Shown here piece by piece: positions 14,007 to 22,140 of a stretch of DNA of 35,313 bases. The stretch lies in contig JAFTGE010000094.1 of the NCBI GenBank assembly GCA_017458085.1, positions 1 to 35,313 on the forward strand. Reading direction: 5' to 3'. Made by a program: the position numbers and the translations under genes. Position 1 is the stretch's first letter. Every line of letters starts with the position of its first letter. A model generated the notes under the pieces. It saw only the letters and a list, made by a program, of their open reading frames with translations, had not been told where the DNA came from and did no database searches. This DNA is from Oscillospiraceae bacterium (GTDB lineage: Bacteria; Bacillota; Clostridia; Oscillospirales; Oscillospiraceae).

Positions 14007-15908
14007 TTACTTGAGGTTCTTCATCGGGGTGAGGGCGAGGTAATCGTCCAGCGGCGCGTCATTCATGACAAGGTCGATAATCTGACGGCCCAGGGGATCG
14101 AGATCGTCGGTCATGAACTGCTGCAGCTGCTCCTTGAAGAAATCGGTGACGATCTTGGCGCCGGCATCGTAGCCCTCAAAGCCCAGCCAGGACTGGAGCT
14201 CGGGACGCAGGAAGGTACGGCGGACATACTGACCGTCCAGCTTCATCTCCTCCAGCGAGTAGCCAAAGAGCGGGCAGCGGGCCGGCACCAGATGCTTGAG
14301 GCGGACCACGCCGCTGCGCCGGGCCAGATACTCACGGGTGATCCACTCGCCCATGAAGCCAACCTGATAGGCGCCGATGTGCTGGTTGGGGATGAGGATG
14401 TTCAGGGTGTTGGGGCAGGCGAGCATCTGCTCAAGCAGCAGGTTTGCCTGCGTGACCTTCATACCGGTGGCAAAGGGCCAGTAGGAACCGACGCCCTCGG
14501 CCTTCAGGCCGCTGCCGGCGTTGGAGTCGGCAATGGAGGGGTTCTTGAAGCCGCGCGGGGAGATCAGACGCCAGAGCCAGGCAATGGAGACAGGCACAAA
14601 CTGTACCATACCCATGACGCCGTAGTTGGGCGCCATCTTCGTGGAGGGCGGCATACGCACGCCGAAGGAGCGGACATTGACCTCCTGGGGCTGGTCGCCG
14701 GGAATGATGTTGTCGATCATGGCACGGGGGATGATGACGCGGGGGTTGGTGCAGGGCTTGCCGTTGGAGTCGGGGATATGCTCCCAGATCAGGCAGGTCG
14801 CGCCGGGCACGGCGTCCATGTTGAAGAACTCCAGCGGCTCCGAGGGATGGATGCTGATGCGCTCATACTCGGCGTTCTTGCCGTAGCTGGTATCACCGTC
14901 CATGCGGAGGAACCAGCCGTCCTCGGCATCGGCAATGACGAGGTAGCCGGAATCGTTCTGGAAGTCCTTGTGGGCCAGAACCATGTCGTCGGCAATGGGG
15001 TGGATCTGGCAGGTCTCACCCAGGGACAGGTAGTATTTCTCACCGGAAACCGTATGGATACCCATGAGGATCTTGCTGTCCGGCTCACGGTGGATCTCCT
15101 CGAGCATCTCGCTCTTGCCGCCGCCGGAAGCGCCCTCATGCATGAAGACGACTTCGTTTTCATAGGGGGACTCCAGCATGGCGGCGGAGGCGTGGTCGGT
15201 GATCCAGCCCTCATGCTCGCCAATATCCAGCAGCATGGAGAACACGCCCTTCTTCGCGGAGGGACCGGGATAGAGGTTGTAGGCAAAGACCTCATGCAGG
15301 GTCTCGCTGCGCTGGTGGACGACCACCTGCTTGCCCGCAAAGTGTGTGTGACGGAAGGGCGGCGCGACATAGATGATGGCGCGGGGATTGTAGCCCTCCT
15401 TGACGTCAAAGATGCTCTTGAAGCCCTGCATCTCCGCCAGAGACAGGGCGAAGAAGGCGGCGTTCATGGGGCAGATCATCAGACTGTCATAGCCATAGAA
15501 GCGTCCGCCGGCACGGAAGGGGAGCATGATCAGGCGCTGCGCGGAGAGCCAGTCCATGGTCTCCTTGCGCAGGTCGGCAAAGTCATAGCCGTAGCGGTCC
15601 TTGAAATAGGGCTTGTCGGAGGGCAGATCGTCACCGATGCGCATGCAGTCGGGATCGCGGCGGCGCATGTAGTCCTCCATGAAGTTGACAACGGTGCCGT
15701 TCTTGCAGCGGACAACCTCGGCCTCCTTCACCAGACCCTTGCCCTCGATGCTGTAGGAAACGTCATAGCGGTCGGAATGTGTGGGGCCGTAGGCCATCTC
15801 CATCAGCTGTTCCTTGGATTCGGGATAGACCAGATAGGTGCACTTGAGCAGCGCGGCCCTCAGATCCTCCGGCAGAATAAAACGGTTGAAATAAGAATCA
15901 GAATACAC
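14007..15908 (-). CDS. DUF4914 family protein with PEP-carboxykinase-like P-loop
   Basis: A 633-residue cytoplasmic protein that I recognise as DUF4914 from VVRCKNGTVVNFMEDYMRRR, RIGDDLPSDKPYFKDRYGYD and its length. Near residue 265 it has a kinase-type P-loop, MHEGASGGGKSEMLEE, close to the GxSGxGKT of PEP carboxykinase and HPr kinase. Basic and acidic clusters follow (HPIADDMVLAH) that could bind metal, as in PEPCK. A nucleotide-dependent reaction is likely, but substrate and product are unknown; do not read it as PckA. Translation probably starts at GTG (15908-15906) behind GGGAG. It is monocistronic, with its own promoter and terminator. Confidence 0.82.
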   Translation of the reverse strand: MYSDSYFNRFILPEDLRAALLKCTYLVYPESKEQLMEMAYGPTHSDRYDVSYSIEGKGLVKEAEVVRCKNGTVVNFMEDYMRRRDPDCMRIGDDLPSDKPYFKDRYGYDFADLRKETMDWLSAQRLIMLPFRAGGRFYGYDSLMICPMNAAFFALSLAEMQGFKSIFDVKEGYNPRAIIYVAPPFRHTHFAGKQVVVHQRSETLHEVFAYNLYPGPSAKKGVFSMLLDIGEHEGWITDHASAAMLESPYENEVVFMHEGASGGGKSEMLEEIHREPDSKILMGIHTVSGEKYYLSLGETCQIHPIADDMVLAHKDFQNDSGYLVIADAEDGWFLRMDGDTSYGKNAEYERISIHPSEPLEFFNMDAVPGATCLIWEHIPDSNGKPCTNPRVIIPRAMIDNIIPGDQPQEVNVRSFGVRMPPSTKMAPNYGVMGMVQFVPVSIAWLWRLISPRGFKNPSIADSNAGSGLKAEGVGSYWPFATGMKVTQANLLLEQMLACPNTLNILIPNQHIGAYQVGFMGEWITREYLARRSGVVRLKHLVPARCPLFGYSLEEMKLDGQYVRRTFLRPELQSWLGFEGYDAGAKIVTDFFKEQLQQFMTDDLDPLGRQIIDLVMNDAPLDDYLALTPMKNLK

Positions 15909-15968
15909 AATACTCCCTCATTTCTATAAAAATATTAACGCCGATTTTATCCATTCTACTTGGTTAGT

Positions 15969-15997
15969 ATTTTAACACTTTCTAAAATTTTCTTCAA
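15969..15997 (-). promoter_or_regulatory. Promoter of the DUF4914 gene
   Basis: On the minus strand TTGAAG (15997-15992), 17 bases, TAAAAT (15974-15969), about 60 bases before the GTG start. Confidence 0.65.
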
Positions 15998-16106
15998 CTC
16001 GAAATAAGTCCTAAAAATCTCACGCGTTCGCGCAGAAAAACACAGAGAAACTGTGCAGTTTGACCATAGTATTGCCCAGCTATCCTATGAAGCGGACAGG
16101 AAAATG

Positions 16107-16135
16107 TTGAAAAGTAGAGGGGAATCGAGTAAACT
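16107..16135 (+). promoter_or_regulatory. Promoter of truA
   Basis: TTGAAA (16107-16112), 17 bases, TAAACT (16130-16135). It is close to the gene, leaving a 5' leader of only about 17 bases that contains the ribosome site GAGGGGGAG. Confidence 0.6.
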
Positions 16136-16158
16136 GAAGCAAAAGAGGGGGAGAAAAG

Positions 16159-16896
16159 ATGCGAAATTTCAAGCTGACTCTCTGCTACGACGGGGGCCGC
16201 TATCGCGGCTGGCAGCGGCAGGGGAACACGGATAACACCATCCAGGCCAGAATGGAAACGCTGCTGTCCCGCCTGCTGGAGCAGCCGGTGGAGCTGGCGG
16301 CCTCGGGGAGGACCGACGCTGGTGTTCACGCCCGGTGGCAGGTCTGTTCCTTCCGGGCGGATACAGATATGGAATGCAATGTTATGTTAACAAAATTACG
16401 TAAATTTCTCCCGGAGGATATCGGCGCGATCAGCCTGGAGGAGGCTGAACCGCGTTTCCACGCCCGGCTCAGCTGCCGGGAGAAGACCTATGTCTATCGC
16501 GTCTGGAACAGCGAGGCGCCCAACGTCTTTGAGCGGCGCTATCTGTATACCTATCCCGCCGCGCTCGACGAAGAGGCCATGCGCGCTGCGGCGGCCCTTT
16601 TGACAGGCACCCACGATTTCGGCGCCTACTGCTCGCTCAAGCGAATGAAGAAGTCCGCTGTGCGCACGCTCTACGCCCTTGAGATCGAGCGAGCGGGGGA
16701 GGAGCTGCGCTTTACGCTGACAGGGGACGGCTTCTTATACAATATGGTGCGCATCCTGGTGGGAACGCTGCTGGAGGTCGGCAGCGGGCAACGCACGGCC
16801 GAGAGCGTGGCCGAGGCGCTGGAGGGGCGCGACCGGGCGCTTGCCGGGTTTACCGCTCCGGCGCAGGGCCTGACACTCTGGGAGGTCAAATATTGA
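16159..16896 (+). CDS. truA: tRNA pseudouridine(38-40) synthase TruA
   Basis: TruA isomerises uridines 38-40 in the anticodon arm of many tRNAs. The 245-residue protein has all the landmarks: start FKLTLCYDGGRYRGWQRQ, catalytic Asp in SGRTDAGVHA (about residues 49-58), FHARLSCREKTYVYRV, and the C-terminal GDGFLYNMVRILVGTLLEVG. Length is normal. GGGGGAGAAAAG precedes the ATG. It is probably transcribed alone. The next genes belong to a separate potABCD unit with its own promoter 54 bases after the truA stop. Confidence 0.96.
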   Translation: MRNFKLTLCYDGGRYRGWQRQGNTDNTIQARMETLLSRLLEQPVELAASGRTDAGVHARWQVCSFRADTDMECNVMLTKLRKFLPEDIGAISLEEAEPRFHARLSCREKTYVYRVWNSEAPNVFERRYLYTYPAALDEEAMRAAAALLTGTHDFGAYCSLKRMKKSAVRTLYALEIERAGEELRFTLTGDGFLYNMVRILVGTLLEVGSGQRTAESVAEALEGRDRALAGFTAPAQGLTLWEVKY

Positions 16897-16949
16897 AGGA
16901 CGCTGTTTTTAATAAAATCAACAACTGCCGGTTTTGTGCATAAAATGTG

Positions 16950-16978
16950 TTGACACTTGTGTAGAATCCTGATAAAAT
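16950..16978 (+). promoter_or_regulatory. Promoter of the potABCD transcript
   Basis: TTGACA (16950-16955), 17 bases, TAAAAT (16973-16978). The start site should fall near 16985, giving a leader of about 358 bases before potA. Confidence 0.8.
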
Positions 16979-16984
16979 AAGGCG

Positions 16985-17342
16985 TCTCAATTGGATAAGA
17001 GTTTATCCGAAGCAAGATATCGACCGCTCATTTCGATGAGCTAAGGCCACACGGACAGCCGGGTCGGATGCCGATGAGCCGCAGGTGCGGTGGCAACTTC
17101 TGTTGCCTTATTGATTGAGTTAAAAGCTCAAGTTTTATAAATTTGTAAAAGCATACAAATCTGTGAAATGGTCAATAAGAGTAGTAAAAGTAATCTTTGC
17201 TATATAGACTCTCAACATCCATTTGGGCCGCCGCCCCCACGCCGGGGGTGGAAGCTTTGCGTAGCATATTTTTACGCGAATTTGGCTTTTCAAACAGTCT
17301 ATGCTTTTGCATGGGCTGTTTTATTTTTGGGGGGAAGGGAAC
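16985..17342 (+). promoter_or_regulatory. Long structured leader of potABCD, candidate riboswitch or attenuator of unknown class
   Basis: The leader contains a compact fold. Stem GGATAA-GAGT-TTATCC is at 16993-17008. CGACC (17021-17025) pairs with GGTCG (17062-17066) and encloses GCTCAT-TTCG-ATGAGC (17026-17041). CCGC-AGGT-GCGG is at 17079-17090 and GGCAAC-TTCT-GTTGCC at 17092-17107. CTCAAT at 16986-16991 can close the domain by pairing with ATTGAG at 17114-17119, or that strand can pair instead with CTCAA at 17127-17131. An A+T-rich linker, further hairpins and a strong terminator follow. ATAGACT (17204-17210) is complementary to part of the terminator's 5' arm and could act as antiterminator. 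None of the riboswitch cores I know (guanidine, PRPP, SAM, c-di-AMP, Moco, T-box) fits. Confidence 0.6.
17293..17328 (+). terminator. Attenuator terminator directly before potA
   Basis: AACAGTCTATGC pairs along its full 12 bases with GCATGGGCTGTT (two G-U pairs), loop TTTT, tail TTATTTTT. It ends only 14 bases before the potA ATG. A terminator in this place can only act to control entry into potABCD. Confidence 0.85.
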
Positions 17343-18491
17343 ATGAAGAAAATCATAGAGCTGAAAAATATCAGCAAATCCTTCGATGGGGAGGTCGTGC
17401 TCGACCACATCAACCTCGACATCTATGACAATGAGTTTATCACCCTGCTGGGGCCTTCCGGCTGCGGCAAGACCACGACGCTGCGCATCATCGGCGGTTT
17501 TGAGACCCCTGACACCGGCGACGTGATCTTTATGGGCGAAAACATCAACGATATGCCCCCGTATAAGCGCAACGTCAATACCGTGTTCCAGCGCTACGCC
17601 CTGTTCCCCCACCTGAACGTTTACGAAAACGTCGCCTTCTCCCTGCGGGAAAAGAAATGCTCCAAGGACGAGATCCACCAGAAGGTTACGGAAATGCTGG
17701 AGCTGGTTGCCCTCAAGGGCTTTGAAAAGCGCAGCGTGTCCAGTCTCTCCGGCGGACAGCAGCAGCGCGTCGCCATCGCGCGGGCGCTGGTCAACCGGCC
17801 CAAGGTCCTGCTGCTGGACGAGCCGTTGGCGGCCCTTGATCTCAAGCTGCGCAAGGATATGCAGAAGGAACTGAAAAACATCCAGAAGGCCACGGGCATC
17901 ACCTTCGTCTTTGTCACCCACGACCAGGAGGAGGCCCTGTCCATGTCCGACACGGTGGTGGTCATGTCCGAGGGACGCATCCAGCAGATCGGCACCCCCA
18001 TCGACATCTACAACGAGCCGGAAAACGCTTTCGTGGCCGACTTCATCGGGGAGAGCAACATCGTCGACGGCATCATGCTTGAGGACCGAAAGGTCTCCTT
18101 CTCCGGCCATGTGTTCGACTGCGTGGACGCGGGCTTTGCCAAGCGTGAGGCGGTGGACGTGGTCGTCCGGCCCGAGGACGTGGATGTCGTGCCCGAGGAG
18201 AAGGGTATGCTCCGCGGCGTGGTCACCTCCGTCACCTTCCTGGGTGTGCACTACGAGATCATCGTGGATATCAACGGCTTCAAGTGGATGATCCAGACCA
18301 CCGATTTTGTGGACGTGGACGAGCATATCGGCCTGTACATCGAGCCGGACGCTATCCACATCATGAAAAAGTCCGAGTACTCGGGCATGTTCGGTGACTA
18401 CTCCACCTTCTCCGACGAGATGGAGGAGATCGGCGGCGTCGAGATCGAGGAGCTGGGCGAGATCGAGACGGAAAGCGAGCAGGCAACATGA
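17343..18491 (+). CDS. potA: Spermidine/putrescine ABC transporter ATP-binding protein PotA
   Basis: A 382-residue ABC ATPase. Walker [12 protein letters not shown] (about residues 37-47), signature [16 protein letters not shown], Walker [13 protein letters not shown] and switch [10 protein letters not shown] are all intact. The C-terminal 130 residues form the regulatory TOBE domain typical of PotA/CUT1-type importers ([14 protein letters not shown]). The protein ends in an unusual acidic tail ([19 protein letters not shown]). The start at 17343 lies two bases after GGGGGGAAGGGA; the in-frame upstream ATG at 17301 sits inside the terminator hairpin. The gene ends in ATGA, a four-base overlap with potB. 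Polyamine substrate is inferred from the four-gene order. Confidence 0.92.
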   Translation: MKKIIELKNISKSFDGEVVLDHINLDIYDNEFITLLGPSGCGKTTTLRIIGGFETPDTGDVIFMGENINDMPPYKRNVNTVFQRYALFPHLNVYENVAFSLREKKCSKDEIHQKVTEMLELVALKGFEKRSVSSLSGGQQQRVAIARALVNRPKVLLLDEPLAALDLKLRKDMQKELKNIQKATGITFVFVTHDQEEALSMSDTVVVMSEGRIQQIGTPIDIYNEPENAFVADFIGESNIVDGIMLEDRKVSFSGHVFDCVDAGFAKREAVDVVVRPEDVDVVPEEKGMLRGVVTSVTFLGVHYEIIVDINGFKWMIQTTDFVDVDEHIGLYIEPDAIHIMKKSEYSGMFGDYSTFSDEMEEIGGVEIEELGEIETESEQAT

Positions 18492-19357
18492 ACAAGAAAA
18501 CCAACGCCCTGGTGCAGCGTCTGACGCTGACGCCCTATTCGGTGTGGGCGGTGCTGTTCATCGTGGTGCCGCTGATCTTTGTGGCCTACTATGCCTTCAC
18601 CGATTCCTCCTTTAGCTTTACCTTTGACAATATCAGCCGCTTCTTCACCGCCACCTCCGTTATCGACGACGGCGAGACTGTGCGCGAGGTGCACACCTAT
18701 CTTGTCATCTTCTGGCGCAGTCTGAAGCTTGCGGTGATCTCGACGCTGATCTGCCTGCTGATGGGCTATCCGCTGGCCTACATCATGTCCCGTGCCAGCG
18801 CCCGTACCCAGAACGTCCTGCTGACGCTCATTATGATTCCCATGTGGATGAACTTCCTGATCCGCACCTACGCCTGGATGACCATTCTGCAGGACACCGG
18901 TATTCTCAACGGCTTCCTTGCCGCTCTCGGCCTCGGCCGTATTCATATCATCGGCACCGAGTCCGCGGTCATCATCGGCATGGTCTATGACTACTTTCCG
19001 TATATGGTGCTGCCGATCTACTCGGTCATGGCCAAGCTGGACGTTAAGCTCCTCGAAGCCGCGCGCGACCTCGGCTGCCCCTCTGTCAGCGTGCTGCGCC
19101 GCGTGATCTGGCCGCTGAGCATTCCCGGCGTCCTCTCCGGTGTGACCATGGTCCTGATCCCTTCCATCAGCACCTTCTACATCTCCCAGAAGCTGGGCAA
19201 CGGCAAGTTCTTCCTCATCGGCGACGCCATTGAGGGACAGTACACTGCCAACAATCTGCATTTTGCCGCGGCCATCGCCTTCATCCTGATGGTGATCCTG
19301 CTGGCCTGCATGGCCCTGATGCAGAAGCTTGCCAACCGCAAGCTGATCGTGGCATAA
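18488..19357 (+). CDS. potB: Spermidine/putrescine ABC transporter permease PotB
   Basis: A 289-residue inner-membrane permease of the MetI-like type with six predicted membrane segments. The ATPase-contact EAA loop reads [20 protein letters not shown]. Its N-terminus [21 protein letters not shown] is the usual PotB start. It forms the translocation channel with PotC. The start codon overlaps the end of potA (ATGA), so translation is coupled. Confidence 0.92.
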   Translation: MNKKTNALVQRLTLTPYSVWAVLFIVVPLIFVAYYAFTDSSFSFTFDNISRFFTATSVIDDGETVREVHTYLVIFWRSLKLAVISTLICLLMGYPLAYIMSRASARTQNVLLTLIMIPMWMNFLIRTYAWMTILQDTGILNGFLAALGLGRIHIIGTESAVIIGMVYDYFPYMVLPIYSVMAKLDVKLLEAARDLGCPSVSVLRRVIWPLSIPGVLSGVTMVLIPSISTFYISQKLGNGKFFLIGDAIEGQYTANNLHFAAAIAFILMVILLACMALMQKLANRKLIVA

Positions 19358-19369
19358 GGAGGCGGAGCT

Positions 19370-20206
19370 ATGAACCGTGCATCGAAAATCTACACCGCGC
19401 TCATTATGATCTTCCTCTTTGCGCCCATCGCCATCCTCCTGGTCTTTTCCTTTAACCAGAGCAAGAGCCTGTCGGTTTTCTCCGGCTTCTCGCTGTACTG
19501 GTACAGGGAGCTGTTCCGTGACGCGGAGACGCTCAAGGCCGTTCGCAACACGCTGCTGCTGGCCGTGTCCGCCTCGGTGATCGCCACGCTCATGGGTACG
19601 GCCGCCGCGGTCGGCATCCACCGCCTGCGCAGCAGGGTGCTCCGTTCCGCCATGGACACCGTGACCAACATCCCCATGATCAACCCCGACATCATCACCG
19701 GTATCTCCCTGATGCTCATGTTCGTGTTTGTCGGCCGTCTGTTCGGCGCCGCCACCAGCCTGAACTTCGGCACCATGCTCATCGCGCATATCACCTTCTG
19801 CCTGCCGTATGTCATTTTGCAGGTGCTGCCCAAGCTCCAGCAGATGGATAAGTCCCCGCCCGAGGCGGCAATGGATCTGGGCTGCACGCCGCTGCGCGCC
19901 TTCTTCAAGGCGGAGCTGCCGGAGATTATGCCCGGCGTGGTCACGGGCCTGATCATGGCCTTTACCCTGTCGCTGGACGACTTCGTTATCAGCTACTTTA
20001 CCTCCGGCAACGGCTTCCAGACCCTGCCGATCCGCATTTACAACATGACAAAGAAAACCGTCACGCCGAAGATGTACGCCCTGGCAACCATCATCTTCTT
20101 CGTGATCCTGGCCCTGCTGCTGATCTCCAACCTCTCCGACCCTGAGGCCGCCGAGACGACCCGCAAGGCAAGAAAAAAACGCAAGGCTGCCAAGACCAAA
20201 GCATAA
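19370..20206 (+). CDS. potC: Spermidine/putrescine ABC transporter permease PotC
   Basis: A 278-residue permease, partner of PotB. Six membrane segments, the PotC-type start YTALIMIFLFAPIAILLVFSFN, EAA loop PEAAMDLGCTPLRAFFKAELP and the family stretch SLDDFVISYFTSG. A basic Lys/Arg-rich tail (RKARKKRKAAKTKA) ends the protein in the cytoplasm. AAGGAGG lies eight bases before the ATG, twelve bases after potB. Confidence 0.92.
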   Translation: MNRASKIYTALIMIFLFAPIAILLVFSFNQSKSLSVFSGFSLYWYRELFRDAETLKAVRNTLLLAVSASVIATLMGTAAAVGIHRLRSRVLRSAMDTVTNIPMINPDIITGISLMLMFVFVGRLFGAATSLNFGTMLIAHITFCLPYVILQVLPKLQQMDKSPPEAAMDLGCTPLRAFFKAELPEIMPGVVTGLIMAFTLSLDDFVISYFTSGNGFQTLPIRIYNMTKKTVTPKMYALATIIFFVILALLLISNLSDPEAAETTRKARKKRKAAKTKA

Positions 20207-20227
20207 TTCATGTGAAGGAGGACAACT

Positions 20228-21340
20228 ATGAAAAAACTCACCGCCCTGCTGCTTGCCGCCGTGCTGCTGTGCAGCGTGTTCCTCACCGGCTGCGGCTCCA
20301 AGTCCAAGACCCTGACCCTCAATGTCTACAACTGGGGCGAGTATATCTCCGACGGCTCCGACGATTCCTTCGACACCGTGCGTGAGTTCGAGAAGTGGTA
20401 CGAGGCTGAGTATGGCCAGAAGATCCACGTTAACTACGACACCTACGCCAGCAACGAGGATATGTTTGCCAAGCTCTCCAGCGGCGCGGTCAGCTTTGAC
20501 GTGGTCATCCCCTCCGACTATATGATCGCCCGCATGCGGGAGAACGATATGCTCCTGCCCCTCAATTTCGATAATATCCCCAACTATCGGTACATCGACG
20601 AGAGCTTCCGCGGGCTGTACTATGACCCGGAAAATGTCTACACCGTGCCCTATACCTACGGCGTGGTGGGCGTGATCTACAACGCCGAGGTCGTGGATGA
20701 GGCCGACGCCCAGGGCTGGGATCTGCTGTGGAACGAAAAGTACAGGGGCGATATCCTCCAGTTCAATAACTCCCGCGACGCCTTTGCCACCGCCCAGTAC
20801 AAGCTGGGGCTGGACGTCAACGACACGGCGCACGCTTCCTGGGAGAGCGCCCTGGCGGAGCTGAAGAAGCAGGCCCCGCTGGTCAAGAGCTATGTCATGG
20901 ATGAAATCTACAACATGATGGAGTCCGGCGAGGCGGCCATCGGCGCCTACTACGCCGGCGACTACTTCACCATGCTCGATGCCCAGGCCGACGGCGTGGA
21001 GCTCAAGTTCTACTATCCCGATCCCACCAACTACTTCGTGGACGCCATGTGCATCCCCAGCTGCTGCCAGAATCAGGAGCTGGCCGAGATCTTCATCAAC
21101 TACATGCTCTCCGAGGAGCCGGCCATCGCCAACGCCGAGTATATCTACTACGCCAGTCCCAACGCGCTTGTATATGAAAACGAGGACTACATCGACGAGA
21201 TGGGCGAGGAGGCCATGGAAATCCTTTATCCCGGCATCGACGACTTCGGCGCGCTGTACAATCAGTACGCCTACCGCAGCCTGGACGAGCAGACCCTGGA
21301 CTACGTCAACAGCCTTTGGGAGTCGCTGAAGATCAACTGA
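20228..21340 (+). CDS. potD: Spermidine/putrescine-binding lipoprotein PotD
   Basis: A 370-residue periplasmic-binding-type protein exported as a lipoprotein: MKKL start, hydrophobic core and lipobox LTGC (Cys about residue 18). The mature start LNVYNWGEYISDG is the classical PotD/PotF polyamine-binding signature. It continues with VNYDTYASNEDMFAKLSSG and VPYTYGVVGVIYN, also conserved. The Asp/Glu and Trp/Tyr residues in these stretches form the polyamine site in characterised PotD proteins. GAAGGAG is eight bases upstream. Last gene of the operon; the segment right after its stop is a hairpin-rich repeat element and not a plain terminator. Confidence 0.93.
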   Translation: MKKLTALLLAAVLLCSVFLTGCGSKSKTLTLNVYNWGEYISDGSDDSFDTVREFEKWYEAEYGQKIHVNYDTYASNEDMFAKLSSGAVSFDVVIPSDYMIARMRENDMLLPLNFDNIPNYRYIDESFRGLYYDPENVYTVPYTYGVVGVIYNAEVVDEADAQGWDLLWNEKYRGDILQFNNSRDAFATAQYKLGLDVNDTAHASWESALAELKKQAPLVKSYVMDEIYNMMESGEAAIGAYYAGDYFTMLDAQADGVELKFYYPDPTNYFVDAMCIPSCCQNQELAEIFINYMLSEEPAIANAEYIYYASPNALVYENEDYIDEMGEEAMEILYPGIDDFGALYNQYAYRSLDEQTLDYVNSLWESLKIN

Positions 21341-21343
21341 TAT

Positions 21344-21555
21344 AATACTAGTTTCCCATTAAAAGTAGACAACGTCTACTTTTAATAGCGCGTAAGCGCG
21401 TCGGAAACTGTATGATAAGTGAGGCTCGAAATCTTTGATTTCGTTAAGCCGAACTTATGCAGAGCAGACGTCATCTGCGCTTTCGCGCAGATGGGCGACG
21501 CATCAAGCGGCGCCTTTTCAATAAAAAGTGTCTACTTGTTATTGAAAAATAGTAT
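21344..21555. repeat. Chain of perfect hairpins, MITE-like element
   Basis: About 210 bases without coding capacity made of consecutive hairpins. A 13-bp perfect stem (21358-21386) sits inside GTTTCC/GGAAAC (21351-21356 and 21403-21408) beside CGCG-TAA-GCGCG. A nested stem ATAAGT...ACTTAT lies at 21415-21458, CATCTGCGC-TTTC-GCGCAGATG at 21472-21493, and a 10-bp stem TTTTCAATAA...TTATTGAAAA, extended by AAGT/ACTT, at 21515-21548. The ends are weakly inverted (ATACTA at 21345-21350, TAGTAT at 21549-21554). This fits a miniature inverted-repeat element or a structured RNA; no transposase is nearby. Also possible: multiple stems acting as 3'-end protection for potD mRNA. Confidence 0.6.
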
Positions 21556-21557
21556 AA

Positions 21558-21589
21558 GCAAATCGCCGCCCGGCCGGGCGGCGATTTGC
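21558..21589. terminator. Perfect 32-base palindrome, bidirectional terminator
   Basis: GCAAATCGCCGCCCGG followed by its exact reverse complement. It lies between the convergent pot operon and the split-barrel gene. On the minus strand the tail TTATACTATTTTTC supports termination of the latter. Confidence 0.75.
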
Positions 21590-21606
21590 TGTGAAAAAAC
21601 TGGATA

Positions 21607-22083
21607 TCAGGATTCGTTGACAAGCTTGCCGGTCATGTGCTCCGGCGTCAGGGAAAACATGAGCGTGTTGGGGCCGGAGCGGGCGATGTCGGACTCGATA
21701 TACGCCTCGTCGTCGGTGAATTTCCGGCTGAGACGGCGGGCAAGCTCGTACACCGTGTCCCGGTCCTCTACGATTTCAATCCGGCCAAAGACGACGACGC
21801 TCTTGATGTTGAGCGCCCATTCGCTGTCCCGACGGTAGCCCGCGTCATAAACGCAGAAGGACGCCTTGTCGTGACGCCGGAAGGCATCGATCTTGTGCCC
21901 CTTCTTTCCGCCGTGGGAATAGAGCTTGCCGTCCTCCTCACAGTAATAATGGTTGATCGGAACGCCGTAGGGATATTCATCATCACCCAGCACGGACAAA
22001 ACGCCGCGCTTTTCCTGCTTCAGAATTTCAATGCATTCGTCCTGGCTGAGCTGCTGCTTGCTGCGGAGCATATCGCGAAACAT
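21607..22083 (-). CDS. Pyridoxamine 5'-phosphate oxidase-like FMN split-barrel protein (NimA-like)
   Basis: A 158-residue FMN-binding split-barrel protein. It shows the family core: EILKQEKRGVLSVLGDDEYP, YGVPINHYYCEEDGKLYSHG, GGKKGHKIDAFRRHDKASFC and the C-terminal LMFSLTPEHMTGK. These small flavoproteins reduce or bind a range of substrates (nitroimidazole reductases, heme-degrading and F420/FMN enzymes), so the substrate is open. AAGGAGG lies eight bases before the ATG. It is downstream of a TetR gene on the same strand (57-base gap), which suggests the regulator may control it. Confidence 0.85.
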   Translation of the reverse strand: MFRDMLRSKQQLSQDECIEILKQEKRGVLSVLGDDEYPYGVPINHYYCEEDGKLYSHGGKKGHKIDAFRRHDKASFCVYDAGYRRDSEWALNIKSVVVFGRIEIVEDRDTVYELARRLSRKFTDDEAYIESDIARSGPNTLMFSLTPEHMTGKLVNES

Positions 22084-22140
22084 GGATCTGACCTCCTTGA
22101 ATGATCTCTTTTATGATGATACCACAGAACGACGTTCCTG

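Noticed and set aside
14007-15908. Annotation as PEP carboxykinase (pckA)
   Set aside because: Only the P-loop is similar; the remaining sequence and length fit DUF4914.
14292-15929. Long plus-strand open frame antisense to DUF4914
   Set aside because: Codon-position shadow of a strongly supported gene; sequence looks like GC-rich noise.
16981-17012. tRNA D-arm-like sequence TCTCAATTGGATAAGAG in the potA leader
   Set aside because: No acceptor, anticodon or T-arm follows, and the bases are better used in a GGATAA/TTATCC stem.
17071-17097. Hammerhead-like core CCGATGAG followed by a stem and GGCAAC
   Set aside because: The required CTGATGA and GAAA residues are both missing.
17087-17107. 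Possible T-box GGTGGCAAC upstream of potA
   Set aside because: No specifier stem or GGGTGG-ACCGCG consensus; potA is not an amino-acid gene.
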